DNA of 64,000 bases from Spiroplasma sp. (GCA_031119525.1 JAVHXO010000004.1:29859-93858), one strand, 5' to 3'; shown: positions 47,389 to 59,518, counted from the first letter of the stretch. Translations and numbers: made by a program. Notes: generated from the sequence alone by a model not told the origin.

Positions 47389-47470
47389 ATACTTTGATAA
47401 CCATACTTTGATAACCATACTTTGATAACCATACTTTGATAACCATACTTTGATAACCATACTTGATAAT
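47389..47470. repeat. 14-bp tandem repeat, about five copies
   Basis: Five perfect copies of ATACTTTGATAACC (47389-47458) followed by a degenerate copy ATACTTGATAAT. They fill the gap between the aldo/keto reductase stop and the ATPase ribosome site, so on the ATPase mRNA they form the 5' leader. Confidence 0.95.
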
Positions 47471-47480
47471 ATTTAATTAA

Positions 47481-48356
47481 TTAATCAATAAAATCTTTTC
47501 AAACTTCTTTATCATCTGGATCTGGACCCAATCTTTTTTGGGGCAAATTATTAATTGCTGCCATTTCTTGGTCTGTTAAAGTAAAATTACCAATATTAGG
47601 GTTCTCCACAATTCGCTTGGGAGTAACAGATTTGGGAATAATAATTTCATTTAATTGTCAGGCCCACTTTAAGGCAATTTGGGTAGTACTTGTTTGATAT
47701 TTATCTGCTAAATCAACTAACAATGGAATATCATTAGTTTTGCCTGCCATCATTGTTCTTCATGATGTAACAGCAATATCATTTTTTTGGCAAAATTTAA
47801 CAACATCCAATTGATTAAAACCTGGGTGAGTTTCAATTTGATTAACCATTGGTTTAACTTTGGCTTTTTTTAAAAGTTCTTCCAAATGATGAACTTTAAA
47901 ATTAGAAACACCAATTGCTTTTACTTTACCTTGCTGATAAACTTCTTCTAAAAATTTTCAGCATTCAAAACGATTTTTTGTTGGTCAATGAATTAAACAT
48001 AAATCTAAATAATCAACTTGTAGGCGTTTTAAAATACCAAAAAAAGCTGTTTTAGCTTTATGATACTCATGATCAGAATTTCAAATTTTTGATGTAATAA
48101 AGATATCTGATCTTTTGACATCAGGATGTTTTTGCAAAAAATCTTTAACAGCCCGCCCAATCTCAACTTCATTATTATAATATTGCGCTGTATCAATTAA
48201 CCGATAACCACTTTCTAAAGCAACAAAAACAGCATGATAAGCTTGATTTTCATTTTCCATCAAATAAGTGCCTAAACCAAACTGGGGCATTAAAACACCA
48301 TTATTTAATTTAATCTTCTTTGTTAAAATTTGTTCTTTCGTTACATTTTTAACCAT
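47481..48356 (-). CDS. Aldo/keto reductase
   Basis: A 291-residue NADPH-dependent TIM-barrel reductase. Catalytic tetrad regions: LIDTAQYYNNE (Asp, Tyr), FITSKIW (Lys), LCLIHWP (His); IGVSNFK, the WxxxLNE..IIPKSVTPKRI cofactor motif and NIGNFTLTDQEM are as in the 2,5-diketogluconate reductase group. Start: ATG 48356 with AGAGG upstream; an in-frame TTG three codons earlier is too near the ribosome site. Substrate (methylglyoxal or other carbonyls) unknown. Confidence 0.93.
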
Positions 48357-48554
48357 AATATACAATACCTCTTTCTAAGTCTTTCTAAAAACTTCCTCAT
48401 GATTGAACTTAGTTTACTACAAAATTAAAAAATTTTTTACTACATTTTAGTAATAATTAATTTTAAAAATTAACCTTTAAGATTTTATTCAACTCTTAAT
48501 AATCTTATTATACTAAATTAATCTTGCTAATTTCGTAATTACTATCAGAATTAA

Positions 48555-49352
48555 TTAACAATAGCGATAAAGAAAGGACAAAATTGTTGCGCCAATTAAA
48601 ACATCATTCAGATTATGATCAGCAACATAACGTAAAAAATTATCGAGCAAACAATTACGATTAATAAAGTATTGGTCAATTGTTCGACCAATATCATTAT
48701 TTGAAATTACTGATTTAGGATTTAAAACTTTTAAATAATCATGATTATTACTAATTAATAATAAAGTCTTCTTCGTTGCACCAATTTTATTAGTTGTTAG
48801 ATTTTTATCTTTATACTCTGGCAGGTTAATAACTTGATCATTATTTCATACATCATACAAATCAAAAATCTTATTTTGCTCAAAAAAATAATTAACTTTA
48901 GTTTTAAGCTTTTTTTCACCAGCAAAATATTTTAAATAAGTTCGCAATAAATTAACTTCAGTATGACGATCAAGGGTAACCAATGATTTAATGCGATATT
49001 TCAATAATTTTTTAATTAAAAAATTAAAAAACAATTTTTGGTATGGCGTAATTGTTGTTAAATTATCCAAGTTTTTTTCTTTTGGTAATTCAGTTTTTGA
49101 AAAAAGTCGTAACTTTTTATTATTCAAACTCATTAAACTTAATTCACTAGGTTTATTAAAAATAACAACAGCAACAGAGAAAATTTTTTCAAATAAATCA
49201 TCTTTTGCTTCGGGCGGTAAAGAATTTTTTTTAAAGATGCGAAAAGTTTCAAAATCAATAATTGCAATTGGATAAACAATTTGATTAAGAAATTTTTTTG
49301 TTTTTAAACTATCAACCTCTAATTTAATTTCATTTACTGTTAATTCTTTCAT
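48555..49352 (-). CDS. DEDD/RNase H-fold nuclease-like protein, unrecognised family
   Basis: 265 residues. IAIIDFETFRIFKK near residue 30 resembles the DxE motif I of DEDD exonucleases and DUF2779 (IDFET), SVAVVIFNK continues the strand, and SLVTLDRHTEVNLLRTY near 120 could be motif II. The C-terminus (DNFLRYVADHNLNDVLIGATILSFLYRYC) may hold motif III Asp. I cannot name the family. Stand-alone gene, minus strand, upstream terminators both sides; function might be RNA or DNA trimming. Confidence 0.5.
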
Positions 49353-49440
49353 TAATTTTTCTTTCTACTTAATATTCTTACAATAATTATAATATATTTC
49401 AGGGTTATTATTATTAATTTAAAATTTCAGGGTTTGAACT

Positions 49441-49478
49441 AATAAAAAAAAGATGAATTTAATAATTCATCTTTTTAG
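49441..49478 (-). terminator. Terminator of tuf
   Basis: Arms AAAAAGATGAATT and AATTCATCTTTTT, just after the tuf stop. Confidence 0.8.
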
Positions 49479-49489
49479 TTAGTAAGCTA

Positions 49490-50737
49490 TTAAGCAAGAA
49501 TTTTTGTGATAGTTCCTGCACCAACAGTTTTACCACCTTCACGGATTGAGAATTCTGTACCATCTTCAAGGGCAATATTTTTTAATAATCCTACCTTGAT
49601 TGTTACAGTATCCCCTGGTTGAACCATTTCCACTTTATCTTTATCATTCATGTCAGTAATTGCACTAACTTCACCTGTTACATCAGTTGTACGAATATAA
49701 AATTGTGGACGGTATTTAGGGAAGAATGGAGTATGTCTTCCACCTTCATCTTTTTTAAGAACATAAATCGTTGCTTTAAATTCAACGTGTGGTTTTACAC
49801 TGCCTGGTTCAGCAATTGTTTGTCCACGTTCAATTTCTTCACGTTTAACTCCTCTTAATAATAATCCAACGTTATCACCAGCTTGCGCATTTGGTAATAA
49901 TTTTTTGAACATTTCAATACCTGTAACTGTTGTTTTCATTGGTTTTTTACCTAACCCAACGATTTCAACTTCATCACCAACTTTTAGTCTTCCTCTTTCA
50001 ACTCTACCAGTAGCAACTGTACCACGACCAGAAATTGTGAAAACATCTTCAACAGCTAGTAAGAATGGTTTGTCTGTATCTCTAACTGGATCTGGAATAT
50101 GACTATCCATAGCAGTTAATAATTCTTTAATTTTTGTAACATACTCAGCTTTACCTTCGATAGCAGCTTTAGCACTACCAGCGATAATTGGAGTATTATC
50201 ACCATCAAATCCGTATTCTGTTAATAATTCACGAATTTCTACTTCAATTAATTCAATTAATTCTAGATCATCAACCATGTCACATTTATTTAAAAATACA
50301 ACAATGTCTTTAACTCCTACTTGACGAGCTAATAGCAAGTGTTCACGAGTTTGTGGCATTGGTCCATCAGTTGCAGAAACAACTAAAATTGAACCATCCA
50401 TTTGAGCAGCACCAGTAATCATGTTTTTAATATAGTCAGCGTGACCTGGACAGTCGACGTGAGCATAGTGACGTTTTGGTGTTTCATATTCAACGTGAGC
50501 AGTATTAATAGTAATACCACGTTTTCTTTCTTCTGGAGCACGATCAATGTTATCGTAAGCAACGTAATTTGCTTTATATACATCTTTTTGGTGTTCAGAA
50601 CAGAATTTAGTAATAGCAGCAGTTAATGTTGTTTTACCATGGTCAACGTGACCAATTGTTCCAACATTAACGTGAACTTTATCACGAACAAAAGTTTCTT
50701 TTCCACCAGCAGCTGGTTTATTTGTTTTTTCAGCCAT
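49490..50737 (-). CDS. tuf: Elongation factor Tu with N-terminal extension
   Basis: A 415-residue GTPase delivering aminoacyl-tRNA. G1 GHVDHGKTT (29-37), switch [21 protein letters not shown]3 DCPGHAD, G4 NKCDMVDD, G5 SAKA; domains II and III normal, ending TITKILA. Usual bacterial EF-Tu has about 10 residues before [10 protein letters not shown]; here about 23 ([21 protein letters not shown]), and a few extra residues lie after ITK near residue 45. AAGGAGG fixes the start, and no alternative ATG lies between. Codon use is the most biased in the window. Confidence 0.97.
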   Translation of the reverse strand: MAEKTNKPAAGGKETFVRDKVHVNVGTIGHVDHGKTTLTAAITKFCSEHQKDVYKANYVAYDNIDRAPEERKRGITINTAHVEYETPKRHYAHVDCPGHADYIKNMITGAAQMDGSILVVSATDGPMPQTREHLLLARQVGVKDIVVFLNKCDMVDDLELIELIEVEIRELLTEYGFDGDNTPIIAGSAKAAIEGKAEYVTKIKELLTAMDSHIPDPVRDTDKPFLLAVEDVFTISGRGTVATGRVERGRLKVGDEVEIVGLGKKPMKTTVTGIEMFKKLLPNAQAGDNVGLLLRGVKREEIERGQTIAEPGSVKPHVEFKATIYVLKKDEGGRHTPFFPKYRPQFYIRTTDVTGEVSAITDMNDKDKVEMVQPGDTVTIKVGLLKNIALEDGTEFSIREGGKTVGAGTITKILA

Positions 50738-50883
50738 TTTTGTTTCCTCCTTAAATTTTTAAAAATTTAATTTTTATTTTTTAGATTTCTTAAATCTAAT
50801 TTCATAAGTTAACTTATTCATTATTTTTTTAATAACAAACTATAGTAATTTTAAAGTAATTTTATCTAATATGCAATAAATAG

Positions 50884-52986
50884 TTATTTTTTCATAACTC
50901 TTGTTTTTTGATATTTACCAACAATTTCTTCAGTTACTGATTTTGGCGCTTCAGCATAATGAGAAAAACTCATTGTGTAAGTACCTCTTCCCTGAGTCAT
51001 TGAACGTAACTCAGTTGCATAACCGAACATTTCTCCTAATGGTACCTTACACTTAATTACTGATGCATCACCACGAGTTTCATCATCTTCAATTGTCCCA
51101 CGTTTTCCAGAAATTTTTCCAACCACAGGTCCATAATAATCACCTGGAACTACCACTTCAACATTCATAATTGGTTCTAATAAAACTGGTTTTAATTTAT
51201 TTTTATTGTCTTGCAATGCTTTAGATGCAGCAATATTAAAGGCACGCTCAGATGAATCTACCGGGTGAAATGAACCATCATATAATGTTGCTTTAACATC
51301 AATTACTGGATAACCAGCGATTAATCCATTTTCTAAAGATTCTTCCAAACCTTCTTGTACTGGTTTAATATATTCTCTAGGAATTCTTCCACCAACAATT
51401 TTATCAATAAATTCAAATCCTTTTCCTGGATTTGGTTCTAATTTCATAATTACATGACCGTATTGACCACGACCACCAGATTGATGAATATACTTACCTT
51501 CAGCATGATCATCAACTGCTTTAATTGTTTCACGGTAAGCAACTTGTGGATTACCAGTATTAGTTTTAACATTAAACTCACGTGATAAACGATCAACTAA
51601 AATATCTAAATGTAATTCACCCATACCAGAAATAATTGTTTGACCAGTTTCATAATCAGCACTAACTTTAAAAGTTGGATCTTCTTCAGCTAATTTACCT
51701 AAAGCTAAACTCATCTTTTCTTGATCAGCTTTAGTTTTTGGTTCTAAGGCTAAAGAAATAACTGGTTCAGGGAATACCATTGATTCTAAAACAATTTCAT
51801 TTTTATCATCAGATAATGTATCACCAGTTGTTGTTGATTTTAAACCAACAATCGCAGCAATATCACCAGAATAAAGTTGATTAATATCTTCCCGGTGGTT
51901 AGCATGCATTTGTAAAATTCGCCCAACTCGTTCTTTATTATCTTTTGTTGAGTTTAAAACATAAGAACTTGATTTTAAAGTTCCAGAATAAACTCTAATA
52001 AAAGTTAATCGACCAACATAAGGATCAGTCATAACCTTAAATGCTAAAGCAGAAAATGGTTCTTCATCAGATGACTTTCTTTCAACTTCTTCACCAGTTG
52101 GTAAAATACCTTTAATTGCTGGTACATCAAGTGGTGATGGTAAATAATCAACCACAGCATCTAACATTAATTTAACACCTTTGTTTTTAAAAGCACTCCC
52201 ACATAATACTGGGAAAAATTCAGCGTTAATTGTTAAACGACGAATAATCTTTTTAATTTCATCAACACTAACTTCTTGACCTTCTAAATATTTTTCTAAA
52301 ATCACATCATCATGTTGTGCTAATTCTTCAATTAAAATTGCTCTTCTTGCTTCAACTTCCGCCATTAATTCTGTTGGAATTGGAATTTCTTGATAAATTT
52401 CTTGTGGTTTACCATCAAAACTATAAGCTTTTAAAGTAATCAAATCAATAATTCCAGTAAAATCGTTTTCTGCACCAATTGGTCATTGAACTGCAAAAGC
52501 TTTTGCTCCTAAACGAGAATGTAAAGTAGCAATTGAATTAGCAAAGTTAGCACCTATTTTATCCATTTTATTAGCAAAAACAATTCTTGGTACTTTATAT
52601 TTTGTTGCTTGTCTTCAAACGGTTTCTGTTTGCGGTTCAACACCTGATTGGGCATCTAAAACTGCTACAGCACCATCTAAAACTCGTAATGATCTTTCAA
52701 CTTCAACAGTAAAATCAACGTGACCTGGAGTATCAATAATATTGATCCGATATTTTTGGTTATCATGGGTTCAAAAGGCAGTTGTTGCAGCAGAAGTAAT
52801 TGTAATCCCACGTTCTTGCTCCTGAACCATTCAATCCATAGTAGCAGCTCCTTCATGAACTTCTCCTATTTTATGAATTTTCCCTGTATGAAATAAAATT
52901 CTTTCTGTTGTTGTAGTTTTTCCTGCATCAATATGAGCCATAATACCAATATTTCTAGTATTATTTAACGAAAATTCTCGGGCCAT
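50884..52986 (-). CDS. fusA: Elongation factor G
   Basis: A 700-residue translocase GTPase. G1 [12 protein letters not shown], switch [15 protein letters not shown]3 [17 protein letters not shown]4 [10 protein letters not shown], then domains II-V with [20 protein letters not shown] and [19 protein letters not shown] near 52443 and others are Trp. It follows rpsG by a few bases in the str operon; the ribosome site (AGGAGAT) overlaps the rpsG stop region. Confidence 0.97.
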
Positions 52987-52995
52987 AAATATCTC

Positions 52996-53466
52996 CTATC
53001 ATTTATAGTGCGCAAACGCTTTATTAGCTTCAGCTGCACGGTGAATTTCATCACGTTTTTTAACAGCAGAACCATTACCTTGCGCGGCTTCAATAATTTC
53101 TAATGCTAATTTGTCTTGCATAGTTTTACCATTTCTTAAGCGAGCATAAGAAACTAATCAACGAATTGCCAAAGTAGTTTTTCTTGAATCACTAACTTCA
53201 ATTGGCACTTGATAGTTAGCTCCACCAATTCTTCTTGTTTTAACTTCTAATTGTGGGGTAATATTTTCAATTGCTTCTTCGCAAACTTGTAAAGCTGGTT
53301 GACCAGTTTTTTCTCCAACAATTGATAAAGATTTATAAACAATTGTTCTTGCTAAACTTTTTTTACCAGAAACCATAATAGCATTGATTAATTGGGTAAT
53401 AAGTTTTGAATTAAATACAGGATCAAAAGGTAATTCACGTTTATTTGCTTTATTTTTTCTACTCAT
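52996..53466 (-). CDS. rpsG: 30S ribosomal protein S7
   Basis: A 156-residue 16S rRNA-binding protein heading head assembly. [85 protein letters not shown] and the basic AHYK end are typical. After Lys155 the frame shows TGA then TAG, so the true end is the TAG and the last residue is Trp in code 4. Confidence 0.97.
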
Positions 53467-53480
53467 TGTTAAACTCCTTC

Positions 53481-53903
53481 TTAAGCCTTATTCTTCTTAG
53501 CTTTTTTTGCCCCATATAATGAGCGACCTTGATTACGGTTTGCTACTCCAGCAGTATCAAATGTTCCACGAACAACATGGTATCTTACTCCAGGAAGGTC
53601 TTTTACTCTTCCTCCACGAATTAGAATAATTGAGTGTTCTTGTAGATTATGTCCTTCACCACCAATATAGGCAGTTACTTCCATAGCATTACTTAAACGA
53701 ACACGGGCATATTTTCTTAAAGCTGAATTGGGTTTTTTGGGTGTCATAGTTCCAACACGAACAGCAACTCCACGCTTTTGTGGAGCACTAATCTTAGTTG
53801 AGCGTTTTTCTAAAGTATTATATCCAACATTTAAAGCTGGAGATTTTGATTTATACTTTTTCATTTGACGACCATGACGTACTAATTGATTAATTGTCGG
53901 CAT
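53481..53903 (-). CDS. rpsL: 30S ribosomal protein S12
   Basis: A 140-residue decoding-centre protein. [63 protein letters not shown] and the C-terminal RSLYGAKK are all present. The streptomycin-type Lys42 is Lys in PKKPN. First gene of rpsL-rpsG-fusA. AAGGAGAT precedes the ATG. Confidence 0.98.
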   Translation of the reverse strand: MPTINQLVRHGRQMKKYKSKSPALNVGYNTLEKRSTKISAPQKRGVAVRVGTMTPKKPNSALRKYARVRLSNAMEVTAYIGGEGHNLQEHSIILIRGGRVKDLPGVRYHVVRGTFDTAGVANRNQGRSLYGAKKAKKNKA

Positions 53904-53933
53904 TAATAATCTCCTTATTGCAAATTTCTGAAT

Positions 53934-53958
53934 ATTATATACACAATTCCGTGTGTAT
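53934..53958 (-). promoter_or_regulatory. str-operon -10 box with operator-like dyad
   Basis: Minus-strand TATAAT (53934-53939) sits next to a perfect 7-bp inverted repeat ATACACA-ATTCCG-TGTGTAT (53939-53958), between the -10 and where a -35 would be, as for a repressor site. Confidence 0.55.
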
Positions 53959-54107
53959 CATAAAAACAGTCCAATAAATATAATACCGATAAATACTGCA
54001 ATAGTCAATCAAATTTACAGATATTTTAAAAAAATAAATACCATTATTTTAATAAAGTAATATAATTAAAATTAAATAATTTTAATGACAGATGAAGGGG
54101 TGTCAAA

Positions 54108-54635
54108 ATGAAAAAATATTTATTAATATTATCAAGTATTACTGCAGTTGGAGTTGGAGCAACTGCGAATATTATTAATCAACCAAAAAGTAATATTAAT
54201 ACAAATACTTCGGCAATTAAAGAATCGTTAGATTTATCAAAATATGATGTATCTGATGGTAGTACAACAAGTTTTCAACTGGATAATTTATTAAAAATTA
54301 TTAAAGAAATAAACCAAGAACATAAAGATAACAATCAACAATTAACATTTGTTACTATCCCAAGATGAAATCTTATTAGTGATGCTGGTGATATCTTTGC
54401 TGTTGGCTGAATGTTCTTGGCAAAAGAACAACTTGAAATTTTAATTAATTCAGATAATATTCAATTTGATCGTGTTTTAATGACAATATCAGGTAGTGAA
54501 AAAATAATTAAAGTATCACTCAACTATCAACTTGCAAATATTGATAATACCCTTGAACTAATTCAAGTACAACAAGAAAATATTCCGTTAAAACAAGAAA
54601 AACTATGAACTGGCGTTGAGATGATATACAATTAA
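54108..54635 (+). CDS. Secreted or surface protein of unknown function
   Basis: A 175-residue protein with a signal peptide (MKKYLLILSSITAVGVGATANII) and no lipobox Cys. The rest contains one repeat-like unit: TTSFQLDNLLKIIKEINQEHKDNNQQLTFVTI, followed by FDRVLMTISGSEKIIKVSLNYQLANID, similar in layout to the repeats in the gene at 56676. Probably exported and left at the membrane face. Start follows AAGGGGTG. Own terminator. Confidence 0.7.
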
Positions 54636-54648
54636 AATTTATTATAAA

Positions 54649-54679
54649 AAACTTCTTACTAATAGTAAGAAGTTTTTTT
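54649..54679. terminator. Bidirectional terminator
   Basis: Stem AAACTTCTTACTA / TAGTAAGAAGTTT between convergent genes. Confidence 0.8.
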
Positions 54680-54694
54680 CATTTAAATAAAATT

Positions 54695-56392
54695 TTAAGC
54701 TTGTCAACGTAACTTTCAACCAGCAAAACCAATACATACACCAATAATAGCTAATGAAATTGGAATATAAGCATAATAAATAGTTTCAAAAACAAATTTA
54801 CCATTTCAAGCTTTTAAGAATGGATCTAAACAATACTTAAAAGGATTAATGTAAGTAATATATTTTAAAATATCACTATTAGTAATCATTTCAATTGGAA
54901 TAAAACCACCACTCAAGAAAGCAACTGGTAGGTAAAATACATTAGAAACAGCAATAAATGATGTTGTTGATTTAAACATTGATGCAAACATCATACCAAT
55001 CGCAATTGAAGTAATAATTAAAATTACTAAGAATGGGATTGTTGGTAAAATATCTGATGGTAAAGCAACGACATCTCAACCAAATTTATTACCAAAGAAA
55101 ATTCCTGCTCATAACAAAGTTCATAAAAATGCTACCACAATAAAAATAAACCCAATAATAATAACTGAAATAACAAAGAATACCGGTTTAATATTTGTTG
55201 CGCCAATCCGCTTCATTAAAACACTATTTTTAAATTCTAAAATTGTTTGGGGAATAATAAAGATTCCAACCGACATAGCTTGAACCATACTAATTGATCC
55301 AACTAAACTATGAAGTGGCAAAATTCCATCCTCGCCAACTGGCATAGAACTAAAAGCAAATCCTTGTAAAAATAAAATTAAAATTGGATAAGCCAATAAA
55401 AAGAATGGAACAAAGAATCCTTTATAGTAGTATTTCAACATTAAACTAATTAATGGTAAATTTTTACCATAATCTTTTGAATCACTAATTAAACGATCAA
55501 CCTTATTTTTCTTGGCTGGTTTTTTGGCTTCAGCTTTTTTTTGTTTTTCTTCTTCTGCGCGATATTGTTTTTCTAAATCAACTCGTTTATTCTTTTCAAA
55601 CATTTCTCAAGTATATGCATGAACTGAACCATATTTCTTTATTAAATCTGTAACTAATCCAGCTTCTTTAATAACACCATTATGGATGTAAATATACTTT
55701 TCACAAAAATCTTCAACTTCACTCATCATATGAGTAACCAAAATCATTGCTTTATTCTTTTGAACAATATTTTCTTGTAAAAATTCAAAAATTTGTGCGC
55801 GAACTTCAATATCTAAACCAGTTGAAACTTCATCTAAAATTACTAAATCTGGATCATGAACAACACTTAATAAAATATTTAATCGTTGTTGTTGGCCACC
55901 TGATAATCCTTCAATAAATTTATTTTCAAGACCATTAAGTTGATACGTTTTCAATAATTGTTTTAACTGTGATTCTGTCATCTTAATACTAAAAGTATGT
56001 AAGTAATACTTAATCATATCCATAACAGAAATACCGATTGGATATTTTGAATCTTGAAATTGTAAACCAATAACTAAATTTTCTTGGCGAATAACTTGAC
56101 CAGCAGTTGGTTGTCTAATGCCACCAATAATTTCACTAACAGTCGATTTACCAGAACCATTAGCACCAATAATTCCAATTCGATCACCAGGATTAATAAC
56201 AAAACTAACATTATCTAAAGCAATTTTATTCTTATATTTTTTAGTAATATGTTTTAACTCAACCAAAGGTTTTGTTTTATCAATTGGTTTTCTTTTTTTA
56301 AGAATTTTTTTTGTCGCTTTTTGTGACTCATTAATGTCAACATTTAAATTTTGAGAATTTTTATCAGATTTATTTGTTAATACTTTTGACAT
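54695..56392 (-). CDS. Fused ABC transporter: ATP-binding domain plus ABC-2 permease in one chain
   Basis: In code 4 a single 565-residue frame runs from the ATPase into the permease: the apparent end of the ATPase is a TGA (55607, Trp) and the next codons read Trp-Glu-Met straight into the permease. ATP domain: charged lead (1-40), Walker A IIGANGSGKST (about 74-84), signature LSGGQQQR (about 165), Walker B LVILDEVSTGLD, H-loop LVTHM. Then a Lys/Glu-rich linker (about 262-300) and six TM segments (330-560) of ABC-2 type with FIIPQTILEFKNSVLMKRIGAT and SFIAVSNVFYLPVAFLSGGFIP. Start 56392 after GAAGGGAG. It probably works as a dimer exporting drug or lipid; cargo unknown. Confidence 0.85.
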
Positions 56393-56675
56393 CAAAAGTC
56401 TCCCTTCATTAAATTATCCATTAAATTATCTTAGAATAATTTTACTACTTATTCTAACATATAAAATTAAAAAAAATAATAATTTTTTTATTTAAATACG
56501 GCAAAGAAAAAATATCTAACAAAGAAAAAAATCAATTTTCAAAGTCTTTACATTTTCAAAGAATTATTTAAAATACTTAAGTTCACTATAAGTGTTAAAA
56601 GGGCGTGATAATAATATATTTAAAATTTTAATTTAATAAGATCAAAAAATATTGAATTTATAAAAAGGGGAAAAA

Positions 56676-58577
56676 ATGAAAAAATATCTAATAACTTTAT
56701 TAACAGCGTTAATATTAATTCCAACAACTACCAATCTCGCTGCTAAAAGCACTACTATTAACAATTCAAACATTACTAGTAATCAAAATATTAGTGTTTC
56801 TAAAGAATTTAACAACCAACTAGAAAAATTATTACAAAAACAAATATATGAAAAAAATAAGGAAAAATATCAACTTAATGATAATGACAAAGATTATTGA
56901 AAACATATTGCTAAGCATGTTAATGATCATATCGATCAAACAAATGATATTAAAAGTAAGAAATTAAGCTCAAAATTAAACGCAAATCAGAAACAATTAG
57001 TTAAAGAAAAAGCAAAAGAAATTACTAATCATTTTCACGAGAAAAAATTTAGCATTGATGAAGCAAATCAGTATTTAAAAGAAAAACATCAAAACTTTAA
57101 AAAACATTATGATAATCGCGTCGAAGGTTTTTCAAAAATCGATGATAAAATCATGACAGAATTTTTTGGACAACACAAAGTAGACTTAAATTTAAATGGT
57201 CGAAATACATATCAAGATGCAATAAATAATGTTATTAAAGAAATTAAAACCAAATACTCCAATCAAACAATTAAAATTGAACTTATCAATTCAAAATTAA
57301 AAAATAAGCCTTTATTTGATAACAGTAATAACAGTGAAATTATTAATTTTATTAAAAATAATATTACCATTGAGATTAATATTAAAATTAACAACGAAAA
57401 TAAAAAAGGTTATTTACAATTAAAAAATATTCAATTGAATCCAAAAACAGATATTGAATGATTAGATCAAGTAATTTTGGCATATTTTGATTCAAAAAAT
57501 CCGCAAGATTTAAATATTAGTGTGACAGACACTTTTACTGACGCATTAAAAAAAATTGTTAATGAAATCAAAAAAAGATTTCCTAAAATCAAAATTGATT
57601 TAAATAAAGATGAAAGATGAAAAAATAGCGATTATATAATTTCTGATTCTGAACATTGATATTATTACAAAAAAAGTGAAAAATTTATTAATAATAGGTT
57701 AAACGACACATTTAATAATCAAACATCATTAAATGTTAAGATTTTAAGTATTAATAATAATGCAAAATCTTTTAATAAATCTTTATTCTTAACAAATATT
57801 AAATTTAATTTACAAAATATGATTTTAGCAATTAATAAACTTTTTCAAGGGCAAAATAGTAAAACAAATGAACAATTTTTAGGATTAAATACTGATAATA
57901 CTTTTGAAGATGCAATTAATAAATTGAATCAAAGAATTAATAATTTTTGCCCAGATCAATTTATTGTTAGTTTAGAAAATAAAAATCAACTAAAAGAAAA
58001 ATTAGTAAAACTTTATAATCCAGCAGCAAAAGAAAATACTTTTATTATTAAAGTTAAATTTGCTTTAAATATTAATAATGGTAATAATGTTTTTGCTATA
58101 AGTAATATATATTTGGGAAATGTTCAATTAACTAAAACAGCATTAGAAATTAAAGAATCTTATGATAAATTACAAAAATTAGTTGGTAATTTAAAAACAG
58201 CACAATTGACATTAAAAACTTTAACTTGCATTGTCAGTATCGCAGCAGCTGGTTTTTGAGCAGCAACATATTTAACTGCTGGATCATTTACTCCTTGAGC
58301 TGTAGCATGTACTGTAGCATCGGGAATTTTAGGATCATGTTTAGGCGGAATTGGATTAGCATTATATGAAAATGATAAAGCAGCAACATATTGAAATAGA
58401 GTATGAACAAGTGTTTCTGGTACTTTTTCTTTAGGTAACACCTTTTTCAATATTTTATACCCAATTTTTGTTTCAGCTACAGCTGAATTAACTATCCTTA
58501 CATGATCCTTACCAGTATTATTTACTGCCGCAGGGGTAATTGGCACAATTATAACATGAATTTCTTACTATAAATAA
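56676..58577 (+). CDS. Large surface protein with three internal repeats and C-terminal TM segments
   Basis: A 633-residue protein. Signal peptide (1-22), a helical Lys/Asn-rich stretch with KHIAKHVNDHIDQTN, then three related units about 105-125 residues apart: TYQDAINNVIKEIKTKYSNQTIKIEL (near 178), TFTDALKKIVNEIKKRFPKIKIDL (near 285) and TFEDAINKLNQRINNFCPDQFIVSL (near 409), each followed by hydrophobic strands and ALEIK-like or LQLKNI ends. The C-terminus has three or four TM segments rich in Ala/Gly (about 500-620). Similar in style to spiroplasmal adhesion-related proteins; function unknown. AAAAGGGG precedes the start. Confidence 0.75.
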
Positions 58578-58608
58578 ATCTTAAACGAATAGAAAGAGGA
58601 TAATCTGT

Positions 58609-59478
58609 ATGAAAGTTAAAATTTTTTTAACACTTAGTGTTAGCATTATAACACTAAGCACAATAACTACTACAATTACATCCAATATAACTAATAAATC
58701 TACTAATATCCAAAGCAACCAAACTGATATTATTAATGAAATAGCTCAGAAATATCAATCACCAAATATTAATTTAAGTACCATTAATTATGAAAATTAT
58801 TATGACAACCTTAAAGAAGGCAGCGAATTTAATAATATGTTAAAAAATAAAATGGAAATTAATTTTCAAATTTATCAAAAGAATGATTCTAATGCTAACT
58901 TTATTTGATATAACGACAAACACGGATTAGATATGAAAGCAGATTATGCAAAACAAATAAAAAATGATTTAATTAATTTTTTAACTTATGCAGCATTGAT
59001 AACTATTATTAGTAAAGTTGGACAGTATTATAGTATTAATAATCAAATTAACAATATGATTCGCACAACAGCTATTACACAAAATTTTGCAATTATTTAT
59101 GGTTTAATAAAAAGTAATTCTTTAAAAGGAAAATCTGAAACAAACTTTCAAGAATTTTATTCTATTTTGGAAACTGAAAGTAATAAAATCGATGAAACGA
59201 TAAATAAGTATCTAGCAAAAAATAACCATAACAGTTTATTTTCTTCAGCCTATAATTGAAATTTTAATAAATTAAATTATAGTCATAATTTAGATAAATT
59301 TGATAATAAATTATCAGATGATGGTGGTTACCATGAGGTTTGAGATAGGTTAAACTTTGGTTCATTCGTAATTACAGTAGTGAGTCAATATAATATTACA
59401 GGCTGAACATTGTTTAAACATGTTATTAGAAGGAATTTTACTTTTCAACAACCTAAACTATACCTATCGTCTTATTAA
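58609..59478 (+). CDS. Secreted or surface protein of unknown function
   Basis: A 289-residue Asn-rich protein following the previous gene by 31 bases with AAAGAGG upstream, so likely the same transcript. N-terminal hydrophobic export signal (FLTLSVSIITLSTITTTI), a hydrophobic stretch near 110-130 (LINFLTYAALITII) that may be a second TM, and a C-terminal Tyr/Phe-rich part (WDRLNFGSFVITVVSQYNITGW). No recognised domain. Confidence 0.65.
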
Positions 59479-59518
59479 AAGAGACTATCAAAATACTAAT
59501 CTTTTTATTCTATGCTTT

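Noticed and set aside
49619..50626. Open frames on the plus strand opposite tuf
   Set aside because: They mirror the codon bias of tuf and have no ribosome sites; likewise for other frames opposite fusA, pgk and gapA.
52990..53005. S7 read-through of TGA as an oddity
   Set aside because: TGA followed at once by TAG just adds one Trp in code 4; no functional meaning needed.
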